A DNA stretch of 25,872 nt from CAYUNA01 sp047629355 (lineage in GTDB: Bacteria; Bacteroidota; Bacteroidia; Chitinophagales; Saprospiraceae): NCBI GenBank assembly GCA_047629355.1, contig JBLHWU010000079.1, positions 1-25,872 on the forward strand, written 5' to 3'. Numbering within the stretch: position 1 is the first letter of the stretch; each line of letters begins with the position of its first letter. Below the pieces are notes generated by a model that was given only the letters and a program-made list of their open reading frames with translations, had not been told where the DNA came from and made no database searches. A program made the position numbers and the translations under genes. This document shows positions 14,154 through 22,418 of this stretch, piece after piece.

Positions 14154-15218
14154 ATGAAAAGTATTCTCAAAGCAACGTTACTAATTACCCTTATTGGAAT
14201 CGCCTATTTATTCCTTTGGCCCGTCGATTTAGACCCTGCCGCCTACACGCCACCACCAAACCCAGGCTTCCAAGGCGATTTCGCCAAAAACAACAAATTA
14301 GCAGCGGGCGAACTGGTTCTAAAAGATGTAGGCGTAGGTCCAGAAGATATTGCATTAAGTCCCGATGGCTTGCTGTACACAGGATTTGCCGACGGTCGAA
14401 TCGTCCAATTTTCAATGGAAGGCAAGTTGCTCAAAGAATTTGCAAATACAGGCGGCAGACCCTTGGGCATGAAGTTTGACACCAGCGGTACCTTATTTGT
14501 TGTCGATGAAGAAAAAGGCTTATTGTCGATTGATACCTTGGGCATGATTACGGTATTGGCAACCGAAGTAGCGGGCACAAAAATTGGTTACGCCGATGAT
14601 TTGGACATTGCCGCAGATGGTACGATTTATTTCTCGGATGCCACCCAACGCAGTCACGACATTATTCAAGAAATCTGGGAATTGCAACCCACTGGTAGGC
14701 TATTAAGTTATCACCCAACTACCAAGGAGACGAAGGTAGAAATGGAAGGTCTGCGCTTCGCGAATGGCGTAGCAATTGGTTCAAACGATGCGTATTTATT
14801 AATCAACGAAACTTTCGGAATGGTGACGCATAAATACTGGCTAAAAGGCGTGAAAAAAGGCACAAGCGAAGTCTGGAAAAACGATTATCCCGGCTTTATT
14901 GACAACATTACTTATAATGGCAATGGTACTTTTTGGGTCGCGATTCCCAATAAAAGAATCGTGGATTTTGAAGTCTTTTACGATAAACCATTTTGGCGAA
15001 AAGTGGTTAAACGCTTACCGGAGTCATGGTCGGGTGCGATAGAGCCGCCGCCGTTTGGGATGGTAATTGGGTTGGATTTGGAAGGGGAAGTGTTGTACAA
15101 TTTGCAGGATTCGACGGGGCGGATTAGTTATGTGACGAGTGTGAATGAGTTTGATGGGGAGTTGTGGATTGGGAGTTTGGAGATGGAGGCGGTGGGGAAA
15201 TATTTGTTGAAAAAATAA
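14154..15218 (+). CDS. SMP-30/strictosidine-synthase-like beta-propeller, membrane anchored
   Basis: A 354-residue protein with an N-terminal signal anchor (about residues 3-22), then a six-bladed propeller of the APMAP/strictosidine synthase-like group. Blade motifs include GPEDIALSPDGLLYTGFADG (about 62-81), GRPLGMKFD, YADDLDIAADGTIYFSDAT (about 146-164; the YFSDAT word is the family hallmark), FANGVAI, FIDNITYNGNGTFWVAI and ELWIGS. Members hydrolyse lactones or aryl esters, or have lost activity. Beside acyl-CoA and 4-hydroxyacid-type enzymes, a lactonase that opens gamma-lactones to 4-hydroxy acids would fit, but this is inference. It faces the periplasm if the anchor is uncleaved with N-in topology. 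The last 300 bases are unusually G-rich on the coding strand. Confidence 0.82.
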   Translation: MKSILKATLLITLIGIAYLFLWPVDLDPAAYTPPPNPGFQGDFAKNNKLAAGELVLKDVGVGPEDIALSPDGLLYTGFADGRIVQFSMEGKLLKEFANTGGRPLGMKFDTSGTLFVVDEEKGLLSIDTLGMITVLATEVAGTKIGYADDLDIAADGTIYFSDATQRSHDIIQEIWELQPTGRLLSYHPTTKETKVEMEGLRFANGVAIGSNDAYLLINETFGMVTHKYWLKGVKKGTSEVWKNDYPGFIDNITYNGNGTFWVAIPNKRIVDFEVFYDKPFWRKVVKRLPESWSGAIEPPPFGMVIGLDLEGEVLYNLQDSTGRISYVTSVNEFDGELWIGSLEMEAVGKYLLKK

Positions 15219-15230
15219 GATACTTTCGGC

Positions 15231-16100
15231 ATGAAAAAATTGAAAACCATAAATCATGTACTCAAAAAAAAGCATTTAGAGGTTACCTTCGTGTCTTGTT
15301 TGTTGATGTTTGGAATTCCAGTATTATTGTTTTTTATTTTGCCATTTGCCTTAATTAAGGAACATACTATCATTGGAGTTTTGATTGGAATTCTGTTTTC
15401 ATGGGTAGCGGCATGGCTTTGGTGGAGTTATAGGATTGTAAAGTGGAGAATTTGGGCTTTTGAAAGTATTAATAAGAAAGATTGGAGTAAATTAGAATCA
15501 AAAGCAGTAGCACAACTTCTAACTTGGTCGATTGGACATAAGTTCGAAAAAGTAGAATTTCGTTCAAAAAATGAAGATTTAATAATTAGAAAATTAAATG
15601 AGGAGATAGAAAGACAAAATACTTCTAAATTTGATTTAGAAGAAATTGAAGATGACTTGAGTATTCCTTTTGAATCCAAGTATTTTTATAACAAAAGTGA
15701 GACAATAGGATTGTTGATTTTGGTTGTTGCTCTTACTTGCTTCGGAATTTTTCTTTTGATTGGAGATGAAATCATATACGGATTGCTTCCTTTTTTTATC
15801 GCAGTCAAACTTTTTGATTGGGAAAAATTTAAGCAGATATATAATAGAATGCCTCAAATAATTATCAATGAAAAAGGAATTAACCTGATGTTTGAGGAAT
15901 TTGGATTTGTGGGATGGGATAATGCAGAGAATATTTTAGTTAATTCTGGAATTAATACTCTAAACTTACGAGTGTGGATTGAAGAAGATTTTTATGACGT
16001 TAATTTTCCATTCGGAGAAATGAATGTTTCTGATAAGGAATTATTAAAGCGAATAAATATTTATATCAAAAGGTATTATAAAAAAGTAAAATTAAATTAA
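15231..16100 (+). CDS. Hypothetical membrane protein
   Basis: A 289-residue protein I do not recognise. Two hydrophobic hairpins are visible: about residues 19-42 plus 46-68 near the N-terminus, and about 157-176 plus 181-192 in the middle. A charged, Glu/Lys-rich section lies between (about 75-150), and a soluble C-terminal domain follows (about 195-289) beginning IIINEKGINLMFEEFGFVGWDN, which looks like the PH-like beta domains of small Bacteroidota membrane proteins. It starts 12 bases after the propeller gene and ends 16 bases before an SDR, so it is in the operon by position. It is much more AT-rich than its neighbours and may have been inserted. Confidence 0.65.
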   Translation: MKKLKTINHVLKKKHLEVTFVSCLLMFGIPVLLFFILPFALIKEHTIIGVLIGILFSWVAAWLWWSYRIVKWRIWAFESINKKDWSKLESKAVAQLLTWSIGHKFEKVEFRSKNEDLIIRKLNEEIERQNTSKFDLEEIEDDLSIPFESKYFYNKSETIGLLILVVALTCFGIFLLIGDEIIYGLLPFFIAVKLFDWEKFKQIYNRMPQIIINEKGINLMFEEFGFVGWDNAENILVNSGINTLNLRVWIEEDFYDVNFPFGEMNVSDKELLKRINIYIKRYYKKVKLN

Positions 16101-16116
16101 AAACAAAGATAAACTT

Positions 16117-16860
16117 ATGTTTAGACTTGACAACCAACTCGCCATCATCACCGGCGGTGCCCAAGGCATCGGCGAAGGAATTTGCGAAGTATTCACCAAA
16201 GCAGGCGCAACCGTCGCCCTCTGGGACATTACCGATAGTGGACAAGCTACCGCCGACCGCATCGCTGCCACGGGCGCGAAAATCTTCTTTCAAAAAGTAG
16301 ATGTCACCGACCGCGCCTCCGTGCAGACAGCGGTGGACAAAATCATGACCGACCACGGCAGAATTGATATTTTAATCAACAATGCGGGCATTATTCGCGA
16401 TCGTTCTTTTATGAAAATGAATGAGGATGAGTGGAATTCTGTCATCAATGTCAATATCAATAGCTTGTTTGTGACGGCGAAAGCGGTGTTGCCACACATG
16501 AAAGAAGCGGGCTATGGACGCATCGTTTCGGCGAGTTCGATTAATGCAATGGCAGGTGCTTTTGGGCAGACCAATTACACAGCAACCAAGGCGGCAATTC
16601 AGGGTTTTACCCGTTCGTTATGCAAGGAAGTTGGGCGATTTGGGGTGACGGTCAATTGCGTTGCGCCCGGTTTTATTCGTTCAGCTATGACGGATAGTAT
16701 GCCAGATGAAGTGGTCAAAGCGGGCATTGCGACAATTCCGGTCGGTCGCATCGGTACGCCAGAAGACATGGGTTATGCCTATTTGTTTTTGTCGTCGAAA
16801 GAGGCGGGCTTTGTGAATGGAATTACGTTGCACTCGAATGGGGGCTCGTATCCGATTTAA
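16117..16860 (+). CDS. SDR-family 3-oxoacyl/acetoacetyl-CoA reductase type (FabG/PhbB-like)
   Basis: A 247-residue classical SDR. TGGAQGIG (12-19) binds the cofactor, and WDI after beta-2 has an acidic residue pointing to NAD(H). NNAGIIRDRSFMKM (88-101) is the FabG/PhbB-type loop. The catalytic set is Ser141 region (SASS), Tyr154 and Lys158 in NYTATK. CVAPGFIRSAMTDSMP follows as in FabG. The likely reaction is interconversion of 3-hydroxyacyl-CoA and 3-oxoacyl-CoA, the step after hydration in beta-oxidation. Being near a NodN-like hydratase and an AbfD-like dehydratase supports a catabolic role. Fatty-acid synthesis FabG cannot be excluded, but the cluster has no other fab gene. Confidence 0.86.
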   Translation: MFRLDNQLAIITGGAQGIGEGICEVFTKAGATVALWDITDSGQATADRIAATGAKIFFQKVDVTDRASVQTAVDKIMTDHGRIDILINNAGIIRDRSFMKMNEDEWNSVINVNINSLFVTAKAVLPHMKEAGYGRIVSASSINAMAGAFGQTNYTATKAAIQGFTRSLCKEVGRFGVTVNCVAPGFIRSAMTDSMPDEVVKAGIATIPVGRIGTPEDMGYAYLFLSSKEAGFVNGITLHSNGGSYPI

Positions 16861-17084
16861 AAAAAATATTTGTTTCATTTGAGTAAGAACCCCCAGCCAA
16901 AAAAGGGGAGCGATTCGAATTTTTGATTAAAACTCTGTTGAAATTTTCATTGCTTCTGTTTCATTTTTAAAATAGTGAAAAAGGTGCTTAAAAACAGAAT
17001 TTTAATTTGAAAATGGATTTACTACACCTTTAGGAGTTGGGGGTTCTTAGGCATGAAAATCAAAATTTAAAATACAATAAAATA
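16861..17084. repeat. Spacer closed by a 12-bp perfect inverted repeat
   Basis: TAAGAACCCCCA (16884-16895) is the exact complement of 17038-17049. Inside, further partial complementarity continues (AAAAGGGG-like words and a TTAAAA..CTGTT / AACAG..TTTTAA pair). No reading frame is convincing here; the open frame that starts at 17037 begins inside the repeat and does not belong to the MaoC protein. Confidence 0.5.
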
Positions 17085-17576
17085 ATGGCATCAGAAGCAA
17101 TAATCAACACTCCTTACGCTACCAAGTTCGAGAAAATCGGCGACCTCGAAGGGCATCTCGGTAAAGAATTGGGACTGAGTGAATGGATAACCATTTCACA
17201 AGAGCGCATTCAAAAATTTGCGGAATCGACCAATGATTTGCAGTGGATTCATGTGGATGTAGAACGCTCGGCGAAGGAATCCCCTTACGGAACGACGATT
17301 GCGCACGGCTTTTTGGTGCTGTCGATGGCTTCGGCGTTTTCTTACCAATGCTACTCCTTTGAGAACATCAAAATGGGGCTGAATTATGGATTGGATAAGG
17401 TTCGTTTTATGAATGCCGTGAAGGCAGGCTCGGAGTTGCGGGGACGCATTTCGTTGATGGAATACAAAGCGATTGATGGCGGCGCGAAGTATAAATTGAA
17501 AGTGGTTTTTGAGATAAAAGGAGTGGAGAAACCAGCTTGCGTGGCGGAGTTTGTGGCGATGGTTTATGGAGAATAA
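17085..17576 (+). CDS. MaoC/NodN-like enoyl-CoA hydratase
   Basis: A 163-residue hot-dog protein, started at the ATG at 17085 (MASEAIINTP); the longer frame begins at a TTG in a repeat. The hydratase-2 motif is clear: Asp51 and His56 in NDLQWIHVD, followed by the conserved SPYGTTIAHGFLVLS (66-80). This pattern and length match the NodN/Rv0130 (HtdZ) subfamily, which adds water to trans-2-enoyl-CoAs to give (R)-3-hydroxyacyl-CoAs. In this locus it would act after an enoyl-CoA-forming dehydratase or dehydrogenase. It may instead have a narrower acyl specificity. A repeat-rich spacer and the AbiE pair follow. Confidence 0.88.
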   Translation: MASEAIINTPYATKFEKIGDLEGHLGKELGLSEWITISQERIQKFAESTNDLQWIHVDVERSAKESPYGTTIAHGFLVLSMASAFSYQCYSFENIKMGLNYGLDKVRFMNAVKAGSELRGRISLMEYKAIDGGAKYKLKVVFEIKGVEKPACVAEFVAMVYGE

Positions 17577-17759
17577 GCGGGTACTGGGTTTTCGGTATTG
17601 GGTACTGGGCAGCTTCGGGAAATACAGATGTTTTCATTTTTTTTGTATTCTTTGATGCGCAAAGATGCAGCGCACCGACACTCTTGGTAGCACGTTTATT
17701 ATTTTTTTGTAAAGCCACAGCGTAGCGGCACTATTGAATTTTTAGCACTGAATTTTCTG
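17577..17759. repeat. Spacer with direct repeats
   Basis: GGGTACTGGG occurs at 17579-17588 and 17600-17609 (21-base period). Further on are diverged copies of an AGCG-rich word (GCAGCGCACCGACACT at about 17668, CACAGCGTAGCGGCACT at about 17716). No gene is credible here. Confidence 0.4.
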
Positions 17760-17805
17760 TTTTAAACCAAAAAATCAGTATTTTTGTTGAAAAAATGGTT
17801 TAAAA
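17760..17805 (+). promoter_or_regulatory. AbiE promoter and likely AbiEi operator
   Basis: TTTTAAACCA (17760-17769) and TGGTTTAAAA (17796-17805) are perfect inverted arms just before the AbiEi start codon. Between them TATTTTTG (17779-17786) fits the TAnnTTTG -7 box. AbiEi antitoxins bind inverted repeats in their own promoter, so this is the expected autoregulatory site. Confidence 0.55.
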
Positions 17806-18437
17806 TGAATTATTTTGAATTTCAAAAAGTGTTTAAGGAAACTCCTGTCATTTCAGTGAGTGATGTAAAAATGTATTTTTCGAATTTCGATAGAAACGCA
17901 TTGACTCGTTGGCAAAACAAGGGGTATTTAGAGAAAATAAGAAATGGATATTACCGATTAGCGGATAATAAGCCAAAGAATGAAATGGCACTTTTTTTTA
18001 TGGCGAATCGAATTTATCAACCGTCTTATATTTCTTTGCAATCGGCACTGTCACATTATGGATTTATTCCAGAAGGCGTTTTTACAGCTACTTCAATAAC
18101 GACTAAAAGGAAAAGAGAATTTGATACGCTTGATAAAACATTCTCTTATCAGCAGATAAAAAGGGAATTATTTTTTGGCTATAAACTGTTTGATTTCGGT
18201 CGATTTCGGTTTAAAATAGCTTCTCCCGAAAAAGCAATTTTGGATTTTCTCTACTGCTATCCTCAATATAATTCAGTTGAAGATATGGCTGGATTGCGGT
18301 GGAATATTTTTGAAATAAAAGAGAAAATTGATTTTGAAATTTTTGCTAAGTATCTAAAAATTTTCCAGTCAAAAGCCATGAATCAACGGGTAAAATGTTT
18401 TTTAAAATATATTGAAAAATATGATGTCATTAACTGA
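17805..18437 (+). CDS. abiEi: AbiEi-type antitoxin/transcriptional regulator
   Basis: A 210-residue protein started at the ATG at 17805 (MNYFEFQKVF). The N-terminal winged helix is visible in VISVSDVKMYFSNFDRNALTRWQNKGYLEKIRNGYYRLAD (about 16-55). The C-terminal part has YISLQSALSHYGFIPEGVFTATSITTKRKREF and IASPEKAILDFLY, signatures of the AbiEi family. These proteins repress their own operon and neutralise AbiEii by an incompletely understood (type IV) mechanism; the pair gives abortive-infection phage defence and can stabilise mobile DNA. It overlaps the toxin gene by 17 bases. The gene is AT-rich relative to the metabolic genes around it, consistent with insertion. Confidence 0.88.
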   Translation: MNYFEFQKVFKETPVISVSDVKMYFSNFDRNALTRWQNKGYLEKIRNGYYRLADNKPKNEMALFFMANRIYQPSYISLQSALSHYGFIPEGVFTATSITTKRKREFDTLDKTFSYQQIKRELFFGYKLFDFGRFRFKIASPEKAILDFLYCYPQYNSVEDMAGLRWNIFEIKEKIDFEIFAKYLKIFQSKAMNQRVKCFLKYIEKYDVIN

Positions 18438-19197
18438 AGTTAAAAAATATTATCCTGAAAGTCTACATTCAGAAGGAGCATTTTTATTGAGAGAATATTT
18501 GCAATATGTCATCTTAGAATTACTTTTTCAAAGTGATTATCAAGATAGGTTTGCTTTTTTGGAAGGTACTTGTTTACGCATAGTACATAACAATCAGCGG
18601 TTTTCAGAAGACCTTGATTTTGACAATTTTAATTTATCTGAAACCGATTTTGAAGCTGTTTCGGTACTCCTTAAAAATGGGTTACTGGAACTGGGTTATG
18701 AAGTAGAAATTAGAAATGTCATGCGAGGTGCGTATCACTGTTATATTCGGTTTCCAAAATTGCTATACGAACAAGGATTGAGTCCGCATAAAGAGGCAAA
18801 AATTGCCATTAATTTGGATACGGAACCTCAAAATTTTGCTTTTGAACCAGAGACTCTTTTTCTCAATAAATTTGACATTTTTACGCCTATTAAAACAACG
18901 CCGTTAGACTTGCTTTTAAGCCAAAAATTTACCGCCATTACTTATCGAAAACGAGCAAAAGGTAGAGATTTTTTCGATGTTGTTTTTTTATTGGGGATGA
19001 TAAAACCAAATTATGATTTTTTGAAATGTAAGTTGAACGTTTCGAATCCAGAAGAACTAAAAGTGCATGTTTTGGAAGTTTGTGATAAGTTGAATTTCAA
19101 GGAATTAGCAAAAGATGTGCAGCCGTTTTTATTTCAGTCGAATGATGTTAAAAAAGTGCTGTATTTTAAAGAGTATTTTAAAAATGTTGATCTATGA
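18421..19197 (+). CDS. abiEii: AbiEii-type nucleotidyltransferase toxin
   Basis: A 258-residue protein of the AbiEii/DUF1814 group. The nucleotidyltransferase core is LEGTCLRIVHNNQRFSEDLD (about 47-66), with the Gly-Thr of the G[GS] motif and the Asp pair DLDFD for metal binding. The C-terminal KFTAITYRKRAKGRDFFDV contains the conserved K...R..GRD..D block. AbiEii transfers nucleotides (in known homologues, to tRNA or related targets) and stops growth. All motifs are present, so it looks intact. I use the ATG at 18421; 18424 is also an ATG, and the longer frame begins at a TTG. Its TGA overlaps the ATG of the AbfD-like gene (ATGA at 19194-19197). Confidence 0.87.
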   Translation: MMSLTEVKKYYPESLHSEGAFLLREYLQYVILELLFQSDYQDRFAFLEGTCLRIVHNNQRFSEDLDFDNFNLSETDFEAVSVLLKNGLLELGYEVEIRNVMRGAYHCYIRFPKLLYEQGLSPHKEAKIAINLDTEPQNFAFEPETLFLNKFDIFTPIKTTPLDLLLSQKFTAITYRKRAKGRDFFDVVFLLGMIKPNYDFLKCKLNVSNPEELKVHVLEVCDKLNFKELAKDVQPFLFQSNDVKKVLYFKEYFKNVDL

Positions 19198-20702
19198 GCA
19201 AAATAACCACCAGCGAAGACTACCTAAATTCCCTTCGCAATCGCAACTTAAAAGTCTACCTCTTCGGCGAACTCGTTCCCGAACCCGTAGACCATCCCAT
19301 GATTCGCCCATCCATTAACGCCTTGGCGAAAACCTATGATTTGGCGATAGCCGCACCCGAATTGGCGGCGGTAAAATCATCATTTACAGGAGAGATGGTG
19401 AGCCGGTTTTTGCACATCTGCACGAGTGCGGAAGATTTGGTGTTGCAAAATAAAATGCAGCGGAAATTAGGGCAATTAACAGGGACTTGTTTTCAGCGAT
19501 GTGTGGGGATGGATGCCTTCAATTCGTTGTATTCGGTGACGTATGAAATGGATGAGGCGAAAGGCACGACATACCATCCGCGAATGAAGGAATTCTTGAC
19601 GAAAATGCATCGCGACAATCTCGTAGTTGGAGGTGCGATGACGGATGTGAAAGGCGATAGAAGTCTCGCGCCGCATGAGCAGGAAGACCCAGATATGTTT
19701 GTGCATGTGTCGCGACGGACGGCAGAGGGCGTGTACATTACGGGTGCAAAAGGGCATCAAACGGGCTGTATTAATTCACATTACATGATTGTGATGCCGA
19801 CGATGCGATTGGGAGAAGGCGATAAAGCTTATGCGATTGTGGGGGCGATACCTGTTGATGCAGAAGGGATTACGTATGTATATGGTCGTCAATCGTGCGA
19901 TACGCGGAGCATGGAAGGCGGGAATATTGATGTCGGCAATGCGGAGTATGGCGGACAGGAAGCGATGGTAATTTTTGAGGATGTATTTATTCCGAATGAA
20001 TATATTTTCATGGATGGCGAGTATGATTTTGCGGCGATGTTGGTAGAGCGATTTACGACCTATCATCGGCGAAGTTATGTTTGTAAATGTGGCGTTGGTG
20101 ATGTATTGATTGGCGCAGCGGGGGCGATTGCGGAGATGAATGGGATTCCAAAAGCATCGCACATCAAGGATAAATTGGTAGAAATGACGCATTTAAATGA
20201 GACGATTTATGGAACGGGAATCGCCGCTTCTTATCAAGGTTATGCGACCAAATCAGGAGCATTTATTGCAGATGAAATGTTGGCGAATGTGTGCAAGCAT
20301 CATGTGACTAAATTGCCGTTTGAAGTGGCTCGACTGGCGCAAGATTTAGGTGGTGGTTGGGTTTCGACTTTGCCCTCTGAAAAAGATTTAAACCATCCTG
20401 AAATTGGGGCATTGCTACAGAAATATTTGCGCGGAAAAGCGACGGTGAAAACAGAAGACCGCATTCGGATTTTGCGCCTGATTGAAAATATGACGATGGG
20501 TCGAAATGCGGTGGGTTATTTGACGGAAAGCATGCATGGAGCAGGTTCGCCGCAAGCGCAACGGATTCAGATTGGAAGGATGATGCAGATGGAATATAAG
20601 AAACGGTTGGCGATGATTTTGGCGGGGATTGAGACGGAGGAGGAGAAGGATTTGGTGGCGGAAGAAGTTAGTGGGTATTTTGGGAGAGTGTTCAAAACAT
20701 GA
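19194..20702 (+). CDS. abfD: 4-Hydroxybutyryl-CoA dehydratase/vinylacetyl-CoA isomerase homologue
   Basis: A 502-residue member of the HpaB/AbfD flavoprotein family. AbfD dehydrates 4-hydroxybutyryl-CoA to crotonyl-CoA by a ketyl-radical mechanism using FAD and a [4Fe-4S] cluster. Cys99 and Cys103 (TGTCFQRC) and Thr190 (GHQT) fall at the same numbers as the Clostridium enzyme. The third ligand is probably His291 (TTYHRRSYVCKCGVGD), the fourth Cys297 or Cys299; the spacing differs by one residue from the H292/C299 that I recall. HpaB-type monooxygenases lack these cysteines, so AbfD is the better call. The C-terminal HGAGSPQAQRI also fits. Substrate could be 4-hydroxybutyryl-CoA or a substituted homologue. 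It starts at the AbiEii stop (ATGA), so its translation is coupled to the toxin. Confidence 0.88.
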   Translation: MSKITTSEDYLNSLRNRNLKVYLFGELVPEPVDHPMIRPSINALAKTYDLAIAAPELAAVKSSFTGEMVSRFLHICTSAEDLVLQNKMQRKLGQLTGTCFQRCVGMDAFNSLYSVTYEMDEAKGTTYHPRMKEFLTKMHRDNLVVGGAMTDVKGDRSLAPHEQEDPDMFVHVSRRTAEGVYITGAKGHQTGCINSHYMIVMPTMRLGEGDKAYAIVGAIPVDAEGITYVYGRQSCDTRSMEGGNIDVGNAEYGGQEAMVIFEDVFIPNEYIFMDGEYDFAAMLVERFTTYHRRSYVCKCGVGDVLIGAAGAIAEMNGIPKASHIKDKLVEMTHLNETIYGTGIAASYQGYATKSGAFIADEMLANVCKHHVTKLPFEVARLAQDLGGGWVSTLPSEKDLNHPEIGALLQKYLRGKATVKTEDRIRILRLIENMTMGRNAVGYLTESMHGAGSPQAQRIQIGRMMQMEYKKRLAMILAGIETEEEKDLVAEEVSGYFGRVFKT

Positions 20703-20790
20703 TTTATATTTAAACGCTGATTGGACTGATTTAACTGATTCAAATAGATCTGATGCGGTCATTAATTTTAACAAATAAGAGCTGAAAGAA
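20703..20790. repeat. Degenerate ACTGATT tandem repeat
   Basis: Between the AbfD-like gene and the next small gene, about 20716-20760 reads as imperfect 9-12-base repeats of an ACTGATT word (GATTGGACTGATTTAACTGA). Similar low-complexity spacers are common in Bacteroidota. No gene is visible. Confidence 0.4.
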
Positions 20791-21204
20791 ATGTCATTTA
20801 TCATTCTTACATTTTTTCTATTAAGTTTTCAATCGAATATTGAAAAAACTAATTCACCTGAGGATTGTGAAGTTTGCGGAGAATATCGTGGAGGTAGAGA
20901 TTTTTTTTCGTGGACAAAATTAATTTTAAATCCAAATGATAAGTACGAATATTCAGAAAGTAGGCATACCATGCAATCAAGAGAAGATAATGGGAAATGG
21001 ATTTTTCAAAATGATGTTTTAATTTTAAATTCTGCTAACAAAACGAAATGGAAAGGTCGGAATAAATGGAACAAAAAAGAGAAAATGAAATTCTTTTTTA
21101 AAAAGCAAAAATGTGAAGTAAAGGAAGACTTCATTATTATCAAAAAGAACAGGAATAAAGGTTTTAATTCAGCTTATTATTCGGTATCAAAAATTGAAAA
21201 ATAA
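20791..21204 (+). CDS. Small hypothetical exported protein
   Basis: A 137-residue protein with an N-terminal hydrophobic stretch (about residues 2-14) that may be a signal peptide, but there is no clear cleavage site. The mature part is basic, with EDCEVCGEY early (two Cys), alternating polar/hydrophobic strands (NGKWIFQNDVLILNS) and a Lys-rich C-terminus, which suggests a small beta-barrel-like lipocalin-type domain. I do not recognise a family. It ends six bases before the acyl-CoA dehydrogenase gene at 21211. It is strongly AT-rich compared with its neighbours. Confidence 0.55.
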   Translation: MSFIILTFFLLSFQSNIEKTNSPEDCEVCGEYRGGRDFFSWTKLILNPNDKYEYSESRHTMQSREDNGKWIFQNDVLILNSANKTKWKGRNKWNKKEKMKFFFKKQKCEVKEDFIIIKKNRNKGFNSAYYSVSKIEK

Positions 21205-21210
21205 TTTAAA

Positions 21211-22413
21211 ATGACAGATACAGTTTTAAAAACAGAAGCAACCAACCTCGACCTCTTCCGCAAGGAAACCCGAGCGTGGTTAGAAGAAAATTGCCCAGCA
21301 AGTATGCGGCAGCCCGTCACTTCCGCAGACGATTATTATTGGGGCGGTAGAGACGCAAATCCTTCGCCTGACCAGAAATTGTGGTTTGAGCGCATGTTGG
21401 AAAAACGATGGGTTGTGCCACATTGGCCAAAACCTTATGGCGGCGGTGGGATGAATCGCCATGAATGCAAAATTTTGACAGAGGAAATGATGGCTTTGAG
21501 TTGTCGGCAGCCGCTGTTTAGTTTTGGCGTTTCGATGTTGGGACCTGCGTTGTTGAAGTTTGCGACGGAAGAGCAGAAAGTACATTATTTGAACGAAATT
21601 GTAGAAGGAAAAATTCGTTGGGTGCAAGGCTATTCTGAGCCGGGTGCAGGAAGTGATTTGGCAGGTTTGCAAACCAAAGCGGAAGATGTAGGTGACCATT
21701 ATCTGGTGAATGGACAGAAGGTTTGGACAAGCTATGGTGACCAAGGTGACATGATTTTTTGTTTGGTGCGGACAGATTTTGAAGTGTCGAAACACCATGG
21801 CGTTAGCTTCTTATTGGTTGATATGAAAACGGAAGGCGTTTCGACGGCTCCAATTAGATTGATTAGTGGAAAATCACCGTTTGCAGAGACATTTTTAGAC
21901 AATGTGAAAGTACCAAAAGAGAATCTAATTGGTGCAGAAGGACAAGGTTGGACGATTGCTAAATATTTGCTGACCCACGAGCGACAGATGATTGGCGGTA
22001 TCGGTGCGGTAGATAGACCAATGCCACTTTCGAAAATTGCGATTGAAGAAATTGGTTTGGCGAACGATGTGCTTGCAGATACTTATTTGCGTACCAAAAT
22101 TGCGGAATTTGAAATGGATGAAGCGATTTTTGGCTACACGATTGAGCGAGCAGTTGATGAAGCAAAAGCAGGAAATAACTCTGGTGCATTGTCCTCTTTT
22201 TTCAAATACTACTATACGGAATTGAATAAAGACCGTTATGAAATGAGGCTGGCAATTGAGGGTTTTGATGGCTTGGCTTGGGAAGGCGAAGCGTCTAATC
22301 ATGGTCATTTGGCGAAGACTTTTTGTCGAACGAAAGGAAATTCAATTGAGGGCGGAACTTCCGAAATTCAGTTGAATATTATTTCGAAACGAGTATTGGG
22401 GCTTCCAGGATAA
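21211..22413 (+). CDS. Acyl-CoA dehydrogenase (catalytic-type subunit)
   Basis: A 400-residue FAD enzyme. The N-terminal helical domain includes WVVPHWPKPYGGGGM. The middle domain has QGYSEPGAGSDLAGLQTKAE and NGQKVWTSYGDQGD, the flavin-binding signatures. The C-terminal helical domain ends with GNSIEGGTSEIQLNIISKRV; Glu380 in IEGGTSEI is at the position of the catalytic base of many dehydrogenases. The PHWPKPYGG style and length resemble FadE proteins that form heteromers for bulky or branched acyl-CoAs in actinobacterial steroid degradation. The next gene encodes a second dehydrogenase without this Glu segment, so the two may form such a heteromer. The substrate cannot be read from the sequence. 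Confidence 0.9.
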   Translation: MTDTVLKTEATNLDLFRKETRAWLEENCPASMRQPVTSADDYYWGGRDANPSPDQKLWFERMLEKRWVVPHWPKPYGGGGMNRHECKILTEEMMALSCRQPLFSFGVSMLGPALLKFATEEQKVHYLNEIVEGKIRWVQGYSEPGAGSDLAGLQTKAEDVGDHYLVNGQKVWTSYGDQGDMIFCLVRTDFEVSKHHGVSFLLVDMKTEGVSTAPIRLISGKSPFAETFLDNVKVPKENLIGAEGQGWTIAKYLLTHERQMIGGIGAVDRPMPLSKIAIEEIGLANDVLADTYLRTKIAEFEMDEAIFGYTIERAVDEAKAGNNSGALSSFFKYYYTELNKDRYEMRLAIEGFDGLAWEGEASNHGHLAKTFCRTKGNSIEGGTSEIQLNIISKRVLGLPG

Positions 22414-22418
22414 CAATC

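Noticed and set aside
17537..17725. Plus-strand open frame of 62 residues after the MaoC gene
   Set aside because: It starts inside the MaoC gene and continues through direct-repeat spacer sequence; no motif supports it.
19776..20192. Minus-strand open frame of 138 residues, and similar ones opposite other metabolic genes
   Set aside because: Antisense shadow of the AbfD-like gene; His/Arg/Ile-rich with no motif.
19194..20702. 4-hydroxyphenylacetate 3-monooxygenase (HpaB) for the 502-residue flavoprotein
   Set aside because: Same fold family, but the cysteines at 99 and 103 and the HRRSYVCKC segment are cluster-binding features of the AbfD branch.
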